Below, piece after piece: positions 1 through 6,237 of a DNA stretch of 7,230 nucleotides. A model generated the notes under the pieces. It had not been told where the DNA came from. It saw nothing but the letters and a program-made list of their open reading frames with translations, and searched no databases. Position 1 is the first letter of the stretch, and every line of letters starts with the position of its first letter. The stretch comes from Candidatus Cloacimonadota bacterium (GTDB lineage: Bacteria > Cloacimonadota > Cloacimonadia > Cloacimonadales > TCS61), in assembly GCA_021157645.1 (NCBI GenBank), contig JAGGWC010000128.1, forward strand, positions 1 to 7,230, written 5' to 3'. A program made the translations under genes and the position numbers.

Positions 1-461
1 ATATTTGTGTTATTTATAAAGTAATATCTACCAAGAATTGCTTTTACACCTTCCGTAGTTTTACTGGGATCGCGTGGATCAATGTTATCAAACCATTGAA
101 GAGAACGGAGAATTTGGGCAGGTCCAAAATTTATCTTCTGCAATCCTACTCTAAATTCTGTTTGAGATGCTGAATATCTCAGCCAACCTCTATACAATTT
201 CCCTGTGATTTCAAAATCATTATCGTTTTTGTTTTTATAATTTAGATTCAAATCGTAAGAAAATTCAGTATCGATAAGTTTGTCATTTAGCTGATATAGG
301 TCGACTGTTAATTCCGGTTTGTAATTTAGATCGGATTCTAATTTTGTTGGTTCATCTTGTAAAGTTGTTGTAGAAGTGATATGGTGAGTTAAATTCCACT
401 CAAAAGCATTGACCTGAACTATGAATAGAGCTAAGAAGAGAGTGAAAATTATCTTATTCAT
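1..461 (-). CDS. Outer-membrane beta-barrel (porin-like) protein, N-terminal part, runs off left edge
   Basis: The 153 complete codons read from ATG at 461 to the window edge, so the C-terminus is missing. The protein starts with a Sec signal peptide (MNKIIFTLFLALFIVQVNA, cleavage likely after Ala19, mature start FEWNL). Alternating polar/hydrophobic stretches such as LTVDLYQLND, TEFSYDLNLNY and FEITGKLYRGWLRYSA follow, typical of transmembrane beta strands. Residues 104-131 (RVGLQKINFGPAQILRSLQWFDNIDPRD) resemble the conserved loop of DUF1302/alginate-export-like barrels, where a strand with GxQxxxxG is followed by a WFDxxDPRDP motif. I infer location in the outer membrane; the transported substrate is unknown. 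The ribosome site is weak (GTGAG, 6 nt before ATG), but the signal peptide fixes the start because the only nearer upstream ATG is followed at once by TGA. The gene has its own promoter-like region and lies behind the terminator of the lipoprotein gene, so it is probably a separate transcription unit. Confidence 0.8.
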   Translation of the reverse strand, partial: MNKIIFTLFLALFIVQVNAFEWNLTHHITSTTTLQDEPTKLESDLNYKPELTVDLYQLNDKLIDTEFSYDLNLNYKNKNDNDFEITGKLYRGWLRYSASQTEFRVGLQKINFGPAQILRSLQWFDNIDPRDPSKTTEGVKAILGRYYFINNTN

Positions 462-504
462 TTTAAACTCACATATTTTTTTCAAGCAAAGAGATTTAGG
501 TAAT

Positions 505-513
505 ATATGTCAA
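505..513 (-). promoter_or_regulatory. TTGACATAT element upstream of the outer-membrane protein gene (candidate -35)
   Basis: On the minus strand TTGACATATATTACC begins 52 nt before the ATG at 461. TTGACA matches the sigma-70 -35 consensus exactly, but no good TATAAT lies 16-18 nt downstream, so the -10 is uncertain. The same TTGACATAT word occurs 56 nt before the lipoprotein gene start. A promoter role is inferred from this match and from its place between an intrinsic terminator and a start codon. Confidence 0.35.
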
Positions 514-551
514 ATTATTAAACATAATTTAAAATCAGGTAAACAAAGATT

Positions 552-585
552 AAAAAAAACCGGCAGATGATAAAACCTGCCGGCT
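552..585 (-). terminator. Rho-independent terminator after the PEGA/YfaP-like lipoprotein gene
   Basis: Read on the minus strand, GCCGGCAG (584-577) pairs with CTGCCGG plus a G-U closing pair (566-559) around a 10-nt AT-rich loop. The stem contains 7 uninterrupted Watson-Crick pairs, 5 of them G-C, and is followed directly by a run of 8 T (559-552). It lies about 25 nt after the stop codon at 611. It is by far the most GC-rich structure in the area and should end transcription of the lipoprotein gene. On the plus strand the stem is not followed by a T run, so it is one-directional. Confidence 0.9.
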
Positions 586-610
586 ATAAAAATTAAGTTT
601 CCTCTAAATA

Positions 611-1654
611 TTATTTACTAGGAAGATTAACTTTATCAATTTCGATTTTCTCTCTCACTAATAGAGTTGGCTTCTCATTTCCAATAACACATCTACCATT
701 TTCTATTGTGATAGTACATACTTCCCACCAGGCTTCTTCCCCTGTTCCACTACCGTTATCTACGATAAAATGATGCGGTCCATAAGTTTCCATCATCACT
801 CCATCGAAGAAAACTTGAACTGAAGCATCAGCATAATCATCTTCATCAAGTGACCAACTATTTACCTGGATCTCATAAACTCCTACATTTGCAGTTTGTA
901 CAGCGAATGTTTCTGGACCAAAACCTTCTACATCATCAATGTCTAGAGATCCATCAGAAATAACTAGATTGCCAAAATAGCAGTGTTCTCCGGCTGGATT
1001 CGAAGCATGCAAGTCAATATCAGAAGTTGGTGTATTCCACCACAAAACAACTTCAATTTCAGGAGCTGTAAAATCACCATACACAATAATGATATCACTA
1101 ACGCCAGTATCACCTTCAGGACCATTTGCTCTCATTTGAAGTTCATTCTCTCCTGCAGCAATAGAAATAGTTTGATTAAAATATCCGCTACTAATATATA
1201 TTTCAGAATCGACTCCATTGATAGAAAGGATTGCAGTACTACCTGTGAAAGGATTTCCCGTATCGAGTTCAATATAACCATCAATACCAATTACATTATC
1301 ATCAAAATGCTGAAGATCTACGGGACTACTAATATCAAAAACAGGATACGGTGGAACTGGAATTGGTAAGTCATAGTCAAATTCAATGTAGTCATCACTT
1401 TGATAATTAAAATAAATATTAATTTCATTATAACCTGGAAGATATAATCTGATATGGTGATCACCTACAGTAATAGACTCCCCATCAATGATTGCTGGTG
1501 TTATGAGACCTAGATAGGCGCCATCAAGATAAATAGATGCCCCTGCGGGAGATGATGATATGGCTATTCCTATATCGACAGGTTTATCATCTTCACACCC
1601 TACAATTAACAGTAAAGACAAAGCGAGTAAACTAAACAAAATAATTTTTTTCAT
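611..1654 (-). CDS. Lipoprotein with PEGA, Ig-like and YfaP/DUF2135-like domains
   Basis: This is a 347-residue secreted lipoprotein of unknown binding target. The signal peptide MKKIILFSLLALSLLLIVGC ends in a lipobox (LIVGC, lipidated Cys20). Residues 21-24 are EDDK; Glu at +2 rather than Asp gives no clear inner-membrane retention signal. Residues 28-86 form a PEGA domain (SSPAGASIYLDGAYLG, then TVGDHHIRLYLPGY), usually found in surface and S-layer-associated proteins. Residues 107-192 look like a bacterial Ig-like fold (SSPVDL, INGVDSEI, AAGENELQMRANGPEG). Residues 201-322 match the YfaP/DUF2135 pattern: LWWNTPTSDIDLHASNPAGEHCYF, an acidic turn DGSLDIDD, GFGPE and a VGVYEIQVNSW strand. Cys313 and Cys322 could form a disulphide. 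The start is fixed by GGAGG 4 nt before ATG and by the signal peptide. The gene stands alone, 91 nt after the permease gene, and ends at a strong terminator. An adhesive or structural envelope role is inference. Confidence 0.88.
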   Translation of the reverse strand: MKKIILFSLLALSLLLIVGCEDDKPVDIGIAISSSPAGASIYLDGAYLGLITPAIIDGESITVGDHHIRLYLPGYNEINIYFNYQSDDYIEFDYDLPIPVPPYPVFDISSPVDLQHFDDNVIGIDGYIELDTGNPFTGSTAILSINGVDSEIYISSGYFNQTISIAAGENELQMRANGPEGDTGVSDIIIVYGDFTAPEIEVVLWWNTPTSDIDLHASNPAGEHCYFGNLVISDGSLDIDDVEGFGPETFAVQTANVGVYEIQVNSWSLDEDDYADASVQVFFDGVMMETYGPHHFIVDNGSGTGEEAWWEVCTITIENGRCVIGNEKPTLLVREKIEIDKVNLPSK

Positions 1655-1657
1655 TTT

Positions 1658-1663
1658 TCCTCC
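1658..1663 (-). promoter_or_regulatory. Strong ribosome binding site of the lipoprotein gene
   Basis: On the minus strand AAAAAAAGGAGGAAAAATG carries a full GGAGG (1663-1659) 4 nt before the ATG at 1654. This is the best Shine-Dalgarno match in the window. It suggests high expression, and it is evidence that the organism uses canonical Shine-Dalgarno initiation. Confidence 0.8.
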
Positions 1664-1685
1664 TTTTTTTAATTCCTTAAGTAAA

Positions 1686-1710
1686 CTATAATTTTAGTAT
1701 AATATGTCAA
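1686..1710 (-). promoter_or_regulatory. Candidate promoter of the lipoprotein gene (TTGACATAT element)
   Basis: On the minus strand TTGACA (1710-1705) is followed by TATTATACTAAAAT and then TATAGT. The -35 match is perfect, but only 14 nt separate it from TATAGT, shorter than the usual 16-18. TATACT lies inside the gap and could be the -10 of a promoter whose -35 is further upstream. The TTGACATAT word is shared with the region upstream of the outer-membrane protein gene at a similar distance from the start codon. A promoter is plausible here because the lipoprotein gene is separated from the preceding operon by 91 nt. Confidence 0.4.
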
Positions 1711-1718
1711 GTGGATAA

Positions 1719-1752
1719 AACTGAACAATTACAACTGAGGATAGTTCAGTTG
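1719..1752 (-). other. Overlapping alternative hairpins at the end of the permease gene
   Basis: On the minus strand AACTGAAC (1751-1744, overlapping the permease stop TGA) can pair with GTTCAGTT (1726-1719) across a 17-nt loop, followed by a short TTTT run. The same left arm can instead form CAACTGA/TCAGTTG (1752-1746 with 1738-1732) with a 7-nt loop. The two foldings exclude each other. The first could be a weak terminator or processing site for the four-gene operon, but the stem is half A-T and the T run is short. Confidence 0.35.
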
Positions 1753-2660
1753 ATTAAATCCTGCTTATCTCCAATTCTTTTTTGGAGGATTATACCACAA
1801 ATAATAAAAATAATCCCAATGATACTTGAAAACAATATCCTCTCTTTGATTACAATCCGTATTATAACAAGTGAAAGGAAAGGTGTGAGATAGATTAAAT
1901 TATTAACTTGAGCAGTTGTAGATGAGTATTTCAGAGCTTTTATCCATATCACAAATGTTAAACCCATTTCAAATAATCCGATGTAGATTGCTCCAAGAAT
2001 TCCGGGAAGTGGCGGCTTTGAAATATTCGGAAAGAGTAGAATAAATGTGTAGATACAACCAAAAGAAAAACTTAAGAAAAGTCTGATAACTTCATCTTTT
2101 TTATTCCTCACATTAAGAATAAAGAAAAATGCCCAGATAAGTGAACTCGAAAGTGCTAGGAAAACTCCATACGGTTCATCAATTCTAAAGCTGAAGAGTC
2201 TGCCTTTAGTAGAGATCATTAAGACACCAAAGAAACTGATAAATATTGCAAGCAAACTTGTTAAAGGTATTTTCTGTTTAAGTATTGGAATAGAAAGAAT
2301 TACAATCATGATAGGCCAAATGAAATTTAGGGGTTGTGCTATTTGAGCAGGAAGTAGAGTATAAGCTTTGAAAAGGATGATATAATAAAAAAATGGATTC
2401 ATTAAACCCAAAATAGCAGAATTTAATATTTCCTTACTTCCAGATTTGAAGATTTTCTTAACTTTTTTTTGGAATAGAAGTATTATGAATAAAGCAATTG
2501 AAGCAGTTAGCGAAGAATAGAATAACATCTCAATTGTGCCTAAATATCTTAAGGTTATTTTAAATGATGTGGATGCTGTGGCCCAGAACAGAACAGCAAC
2601 TGCAGCAAAAACGTATGCTTTATTTTGGTTTACTATATTTCTACTTGTTTTTTTGCCCAA
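1746..2660 (-). CDS. EamA-family (DMT superfamily) permease
   Basis: This is a 304-residue inner-membrane protein with ten predicted helices (about 15-33, 43-63, 79-99, 103-126, 134-151, 163-183, 192-210, 219-239, 252-270, 277-294). They form the two tandem five-helix EamA repeats of drug/metabolite transporters, and the length is typical. The segment TLLPAQIAQPLNFIWPI (101-117) and the helix after it match the conserved end of the first repeat. AQVNNLIYLTPFLSLVI (250-266) followed by KE (272-273) is the equivalent in the second. Family members export amino acids, nucleotides or other metabolites by proton exchange; the substrate here is not readable. No ATG lies near the N-terminus (the first internal Met is residue 45). 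I therefore accept the TTG start at 2660, which has AAGG 7 nt upstream. It is the last gene of the operon, 24 nt after the phosphodiesterase gene, and may move a substrate or product of that enzyme. Confidence 0.88.
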   Translation of the reverse strand: MGKKTSRNIVNQNKAYVFAAVAVLFWATASTSFKITLRYLGTIEMLFYSSLTASIALFIILLFQKKVKKIFKSGSKEILNSAILGLMNPFFYYIILFKAYTLLPAQIAQPLNFIWPIMIVILSIPILKQKIPLTSLLAIFISFFGVLMISTKGRLFSFRIDEPYGVFLALSSSLIWAFFFILNVRNKKDEVIRLFLSFSFGCIYTFILLFPNISKPPLPGILGAIYIGLFEMGLTFVIWIKALKYSSTTAQVNNLIYLTPFLSLVIIRIVIKERILFSSIIGIIFIICGIILQKRIGDKQDLIN

Positions 2661-2667
2661 GAAATTA

Positions 2668-2671
2668 CCTT
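2668..2671 (-). promoter_or_regulatory. Ribosome binding site that decides the TTG start of the permease
   Basis: AAGGT on the minus strand lies 7 nt before TTG at 2660, inside the 24-nt gap after the phosphodiesterase stop. No in-frame ATG or GTG lies between the upstream in-frame stop and this TTG, and the next Met would delete the first transmembrane helix. The site therefore supports TTG initiation. Confidence 0.65.
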
Positions 2672-2684
2672 GTAATAGAGATAA

Positions 2685-3863
2685 TTAAATATCAATTTTT
2701 ATAAGTGGAACTAGCATTTCATCTTCTGTAAGCCCTGCATGATGTGCCAAAAATTCTTTTTTCCATTTTCCATTCTGCATATAAATTGATTTCATAGCAG
2801 AATCCGAAATTGCAATTGCTAAGTAATCGCCAATAAAATCATCAATTTTAGGATGCATTTTTCCAAAACCAAGAAATTTATGTTTTAGGAATTCGCTGCG
2901 AGTAAATAGTAGAAATTTATCTTCATATTTTTTGAAGGCTTCTTCAAATTGTTCCATTTTATGTTTCTTAACAAAGAAACTGAGAAATCTAGGTTCTGGA
3001 AACGTGGGCATGATCATGCTATCGTAAAGTTTTTCATCTTCATTAGTATAATAATAATTATTAATATCAATCAAACCGTGATCTGCTGTAATTAAAATTG
3101 TTGTATTAGTTCCAGCTAATTGTGAGCTTAAGTTCTTTAATGCTGAATCTGCTTCCACGATAAAGTTTTTAACTTCATCTGAATATACACCATGACGATG
3201 TTCAATTTTATCTGGAGAAGAAGAATATACGAAGATCAGTTTTCTCCCTTCTTTTTTTGTTTTAATTAATTCATTTATTGTTTTATAAAGATGATTATTA
3301 TCTGAGTATGGTATTATTTTCGCAGTACCGGAATTTCTGATAACATTCGTACTTTGACTCAGTTCATCATGTGTAAGATAGAATTGTTGAACATCAGGGT
3401 TTCTACCTGATATTTTATTGAAGATGTTGTCTGCTCCCACATAATCTATAACGTTATATTTCTTAGCGTTTTGTGTTTTATAAGTAATTGAATCCCAGTT
3501 TGGAAGATAATCGATATTCTTAGCAAATTCCTTGAAATACAAAGTCCAGCCAATTGCACCATGTTCCCAAGGAGTTTTTCCGCTAATGATACTGGTTATC
3601 GCAGCGCTTGTAGTAGATGGAAATACTGATGTAATAGGTGAGACTAAGTTCTTGTTTAGGAATTTAGTTGAGTTTGCAAATTTGTTAAGTAAGTTCATTC
3701 CAAAGCCATCAAGAATAAAAAAAATGATGTTCTTCTTTATCCTAAGTGTTTTCGTATCAAGCTGTTTCAAAGGTGGGTGATTGTTTGTAACATCGTAAGT
3801 TTCCAAAATTGATGAAATCAGATTTACGATTGAATTCTTATAATCAGGATAAATTATTTTCAT
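2685..3863 (-). CDS. Alkaline-phosphatase-superfamily phosphodiesterase / nucleotide pyrophosphatase-like protein
   Basis: This 392-residue enzyme belongs to the type I phosphodiesterase/nucleotide pyrophosphatase branch of the alkaline phosphatase superfamily (AP-like, COG1524 type). Visible metal-site and nucleophile motifs are: IIFFILDGFG with Asp52; VFPSTTSAAITSIISGKTPWEHGAIGW, where Thr85 is the likely nucleophile by alignment with the FPTxT motif; SSPDKIEHRHG with Asp218 and His222 (DxxxH); ITADHG with Asp261 and His262; and AHHAG near the C-terminus with His375 as the last ligand. The two-zinc site thus looks complete, so an active phosphoesterase is expected. It has no signal peptide or membrane helix, so it should be cytoplasmic, unlike many secreted relatives. 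The start ATG has AGG 6 nt upstream, overlapping the last codon of the preceding gene, and only 3 nt separate the stop from this ATG, so translation is probably coupled. The substrate (nucleotide, phospholipid headgroup, phosphonate or sulfate ester) cannot be told from sequence. Confidence 0.88.
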   Translation of the reverse strand: MKIIYPDYKNSIVNLISSILETYDVTNNHPPLKQLDTKTLRIKKNIIFFILDGFGMNLLNKFANSTKFLNKNLVSPITSVFPSTTSAAITSIISGKTPWEHGAIGWTLYFKEFAKNIDYLPNWDSITYKTQNAKKYNVIDYVGADNIFNKISGRNPDVQQFYLTHDELSQSTNVIRNSGTAKIIPYSDNNHLYKTINELIKTKKEGRKLIFVYSSSPDKIEHRHGVYSDEVKNFIVEADSALKNLSSQLAGTNTTILITADHGLIDINNYYYTNEDEKLYDSMIMPTFPEPRFLSFFVKKHKMEQFEEAFKKYEDKFLLFTRSEFLKHKFLGFGKMHPKIDDFIGDYLAIAISDSAMKSIYMQNGKWKKEFLAHHAGLTEDEMLVPLIKIDI

Positions 3864-3866
3864 ATT

Positions 3867-4508
3867 TTACCTATAAACATTTGTATCAAGTTTCACACTT
3901 GTAACGTACATTATCTCGCAGGAACCATTTCCCGTATCTGTCCTGGTATGACTAGATTTCCAGCTAACATTACCACCTTTGTATTTTCCTGATACATTTA
4001 CAAGAAAGCCATCCAAAACGATCTTATCATTTTTTTTTGCTAACAGCACAGCTTTGCGAATATTACTGTTAGCCGGAATGATATGATGGTTAGAAGAATG
4101 TTCAGAAATATATTTCTGAGTTATTGCACATTCGTTATCAAATCTGTAGCGGTACCAACGCATAGTTTGTTTAACTTTGATATGTTCAAGATTTTTTGGT
4201 ATGGAGACTTCGCCCCAACCAAAAGCAAAATCCAAGGGAGAAATGATCGATGTCCATCTAGTAGTATATCTCTTTTTACTAAGAATTATAGCAGATATTT
4301 TATATTGTGCAAAAGGTTCTATGCGTATATCTAAATTTTTTGAAATTATTTGGATATTATTATGATCAAAAATTGAAGATTGTTGAGGATCTTGTGCTGT
4401 ATATATAGTTGTAAAATCTTCTTCTGATACATTAGGACGTTGTAAAAAGAGATAACCCACAAGGGCAGAAACGCTAACAATAAATATAATAACTACTATT
4501 ATTTTCAT
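3867..4508 (-). CDS. Membrane-anchored conserved protein of unknown function
   Basis: This is a 213-residue protein with one N-terminal hydrophobic helix (residues 3-22, KIIVVIIFIVSVSALVGYLF) and no lipobox. It should be anchored in the inner membrane or exported, with the rest in the periplasm. I do not recognise a named family. Several segments look like conserved cores: AQYKISAIILSKKRY (67-81), ISPLDFAFGWGEV (89-101), MRWYRYRF (116-123), SSNHHIIPANSNIRKA (138-153), DKIVLDGFLVNVSG (161-174) and SSHTRTDTGNGSCEIMYV (185-202). The GD.V.L.GFLV-like segment after an AN..I..A helix is reminiscent of an OB-fold strand pair; this is weak inference. His141/His142, Asp191, Cys197 and Glu198 are candidate functional residues. 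The start shares one base with the previous stop (TAATG) and the ribosome site is poor (AAAGG about 14 nt upstream), so translation is probably coupled to the acyl-CoA synthetase gene. Its place between a ligase and a phosphodiesterase suggests a partner role in that pathway. Confidence 0.75.
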   Translation of the reverse strand: MKIIVVIIFIVSVSALVGYLFLQRPNVSEEDFTTIYTAQDPQQSSIFDHNNIQIISKNLDIRIEPFAQYKISAIILSKKRYTTRWTSIISPLDFAFGWGEVSIPKNLEHIKVKQTMRWYRYRFDNECAITQKYISEHSSNHHIIPANSNIRKAVLLAKKNDKIVLDGFLVNVSGKYKGGNVSWKSSHTRTDTGNGSCEIMYVTSVKLDTNVYR

Positions 4509-6154
4509 TATGAATAGAGAAACCTTTTAATACTTCTTTTTGGTGTTTTCTCAAATTCTTCAGGAAAAATTTCAAGTTTCACAATTCGCATATAGGATGG
4601 AAAAATATCGTTCATGATTTTCTTATTTTTTTCCATTATTTCTTCAAGTTCACTTTCTATAATATTATTTGTATCTATTAACTCTATATTAGGATATACA
4701 AGAGCTACAAGCTGTCCACTTTTTTCTACAACAATAGATTCTTGAACATAAGGTAAATTATTTAATTTTGCTTCTAATTCTTCAGGATAGATATTTTTTC
4801 CGGAAGGTCCTAAAATCATGCTTTTGCTTCGTCCTTTAATGTAAATAAAATTATCTTCATCTATAACGCCAAGATCTCCGGTTCGTAGCCAGCCATTTTT
4901 ATCCAGAACTTTCTTGGTTGCTTCTTCATGTTTGTAATAACCGTACATAACATTATCTCCACGAACCATTATTTCTCCGATCTCATTAAATTGATCAGAA
5001 GAATCGATCTTAACTTCCATAGCATCTACAAGCTTACCTGTGGACTGCAATTTGTAATTTTCCCAATTTGAATAACTTATTAAGGGTCCACATTCAGACA
5101 TACCATATCCAATTGTGAATCTAAAACCAATATCGTGTAGGAATTGCTCTACCTCGGCATTCAAGGGTGCTCCACCAATTACAATTTCGCGAAACCTAGA
5201 GCCAAACACTACTGTTAGTTTTTCCTTGATCTTCTTATAGAGCAGTTTTCTTGTAAGTGGTATTTTTAGTAACAATTTAATTGAGCTTTTACCGAGAAGT
5301 GGTTTGAGTTGTTTTTTGTATATCTTCTCAATAACAAGAGGAACAGAAAGTATTAATCTTGGATGTATCTCACCAAATGCTTTCAAAATAATTTTTGGGG
5401 AAGGTGTTTTTCCTAAGAATGTAACATGACACCCATTGCAGAATGGAAAAAGAAATTCAAAGGCACATCCGAAAACATGAGCGATTGGCAAAAAAGAAAC
5501 AATTGTATCTCCCGGATCTAATGGCATATGCTTTTGAGCGAATTGAATGTTTACAACCAAACTAAGATGCGGTAACATAACACCCTTAGAAAATCCAGTA
5601 GTTCCTGAAGTATATACTATTACTGCTAAATCTTTATTGTTGATATCTTCTAAATGAAAATTTTCTAATGTTAAATTATTATCAAATTTGGTCAAATATT
5701 TTATATTAACTGTCACCATTATATTTTGGTTTAGTTTCTTGCTGGGATAGGAGATGGAAAAGTCTGTTAAAGAAACAACTCCGTATAAATTTTTCATTGC
5801 AGATTCATCTATATCATCAAAGATCGTATCAGTTGAAAAAAGCAAAACAGAATCTGAGTGATTAACAATATGATGAACATCATCTGGTTTGAAATCTGGA
5901 AGAATAGGAACAATAACTGCACCATAACTAACAGTAGCTAAATATGTTATTGCCCAGTTTATTGAGTTTTTACCGATGATAGCTATTTTATCACCTTTTT
6001 TTATTCCACAGTTGTTAAATAATGAATGTAGAAATAAAATTCTATCAGCAACGTCTCCATAAGTTATTGTGTCTCCGTTATAATTTGAGAATGCATTAAG
6101 ATTCCAATTCTTCTTCATGCTGTTTACAAACAATGAAACTAAAGTACTTTTCAT
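4508..6154 (-). CDS. Long-chain acyl-CoA synthetase-like AMP-forming ligase
   Basis: This 548-residue ANL-superfamily adenylating enzyme is predicted to activate a fatty or other carboxylic acid with ATP and load it on CoA (or a carrier) through an acyl-AMP. Motifs run in the right order: phosphate loop YTSGTTGFSKGVML (181-194), FLPIAHVFG (221-229), GGAPL (327-331), GYGMSECGPL (349-358), TGDLG (425-429), GRSKSMIL (441-448) with PSGKNIYPEE (450-459), and a C-terminal TPKRSIKR (537-544) holding the probable adenylation lysine Lys543. In the last motif the usual Gly before that Lys is Ile542. The domain lengths fit a soluble FadD/COG1022-type enzyme, though chain-length preference is not readable. 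It begins at ATG with GGAG 6 nt upstream. It is the first gene of the four-gene operon, with 83 nt before it free of genes but AT-rich. No convincing -35/-10 pair was found there, so the operon promoter is unresolved. Confidence 0.92.
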   Translation of the reverse strand: MKSTLVSLFVNSMKKNWNLNAFSNYNGDTITYGDVADRILFLHSLFNNCGIKKGDKIAIIGKNSINWAITYLATVSYGAVIVPILPDFKPDDVHHIVNHSDSVLLFSTDTIFDDIDESAMKNLYGVVSLTDFSISYPSKKLNQNIMVTVNIKYLTKFDNNLTLENFHLEDINNKDLAVIVYTSGTTGFSKGVMLPHLSLVVNIQFAQKHMPLDPGDTIVSFLPIAHVFGCAFEFLFPFCNGCHVTFLGKTPSPKIILKAFGEIHPRLILSVPLVIEKIYKKQLKPLLGKSSIKLLLKIPLTRKLLYKKIKEKLTVVFGSRFREIVIGGAPLNAEVEQFLHDIGFRFTIGYGMSECGPLISYSNWENYKLQSTGKLVDAMEVKIDSSDQFNEIGEIMVRGDNVMYGYYKHEEATKKVLDKNGWLRTGDLGVIDEDNFIYIKGRSKSMILGPSGKNIYPEELEAKLNNLPYVQESIVVEKSGQLVALVYPNIELIDTNNIIESELEEIMEKNKKIMNDIFPSYMRIVKLEIFPEEFEKTPKRSIKRFLYS

Positions 6155-6237
6155 AATAATCTCCGGTTATCTTATATTTTAATTAACAAAATAAAAAAAA
6201 TGTTTAGAATTGAGCAAGTTGTTTTTTTAAATCATTT

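Noticed and set aside
983..1369. Plus-strand open frame of 128 codons inside the lipoprotein gene
   Set aside because: It is antisense to a well-supported gene, the translation has low-complexity Ile/Asn/Ser-rich composition with no domain, and no ribosome site is seen.
1711..1893. Plus-strand open frame of 60 codons over the end of the permease gene
   Set aside because: It is the antisense of transmembrane-coding sequence, which produces hydrophobic shadow frames, and it has no ribosome site.
3532..3780. Plus-strand open frame of 82 codons inside the phosphodiesterase gene
   Set aside because: It is a shadow of conserved catalytic sequence on the other strand and has no independent support.
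4083..4365. Two overlapping plus-strand open frames inside the 213-residue protein gene
   Set aside because: Both are antisense to a gene that is translationally coupled to its neighbours, and neither shows a ribosome site or motif.
6155..6237. Possible promoter or terminator before the acyl-CoA synthetase gene
   Set aside because: The stretch is A/T homopolymer-rich. The best -35/-10 pairs match poorly (TTGCTC with TATTTT), and the only inverted repeat is a 7-bp A-T stem with a loop of over 20 nt.
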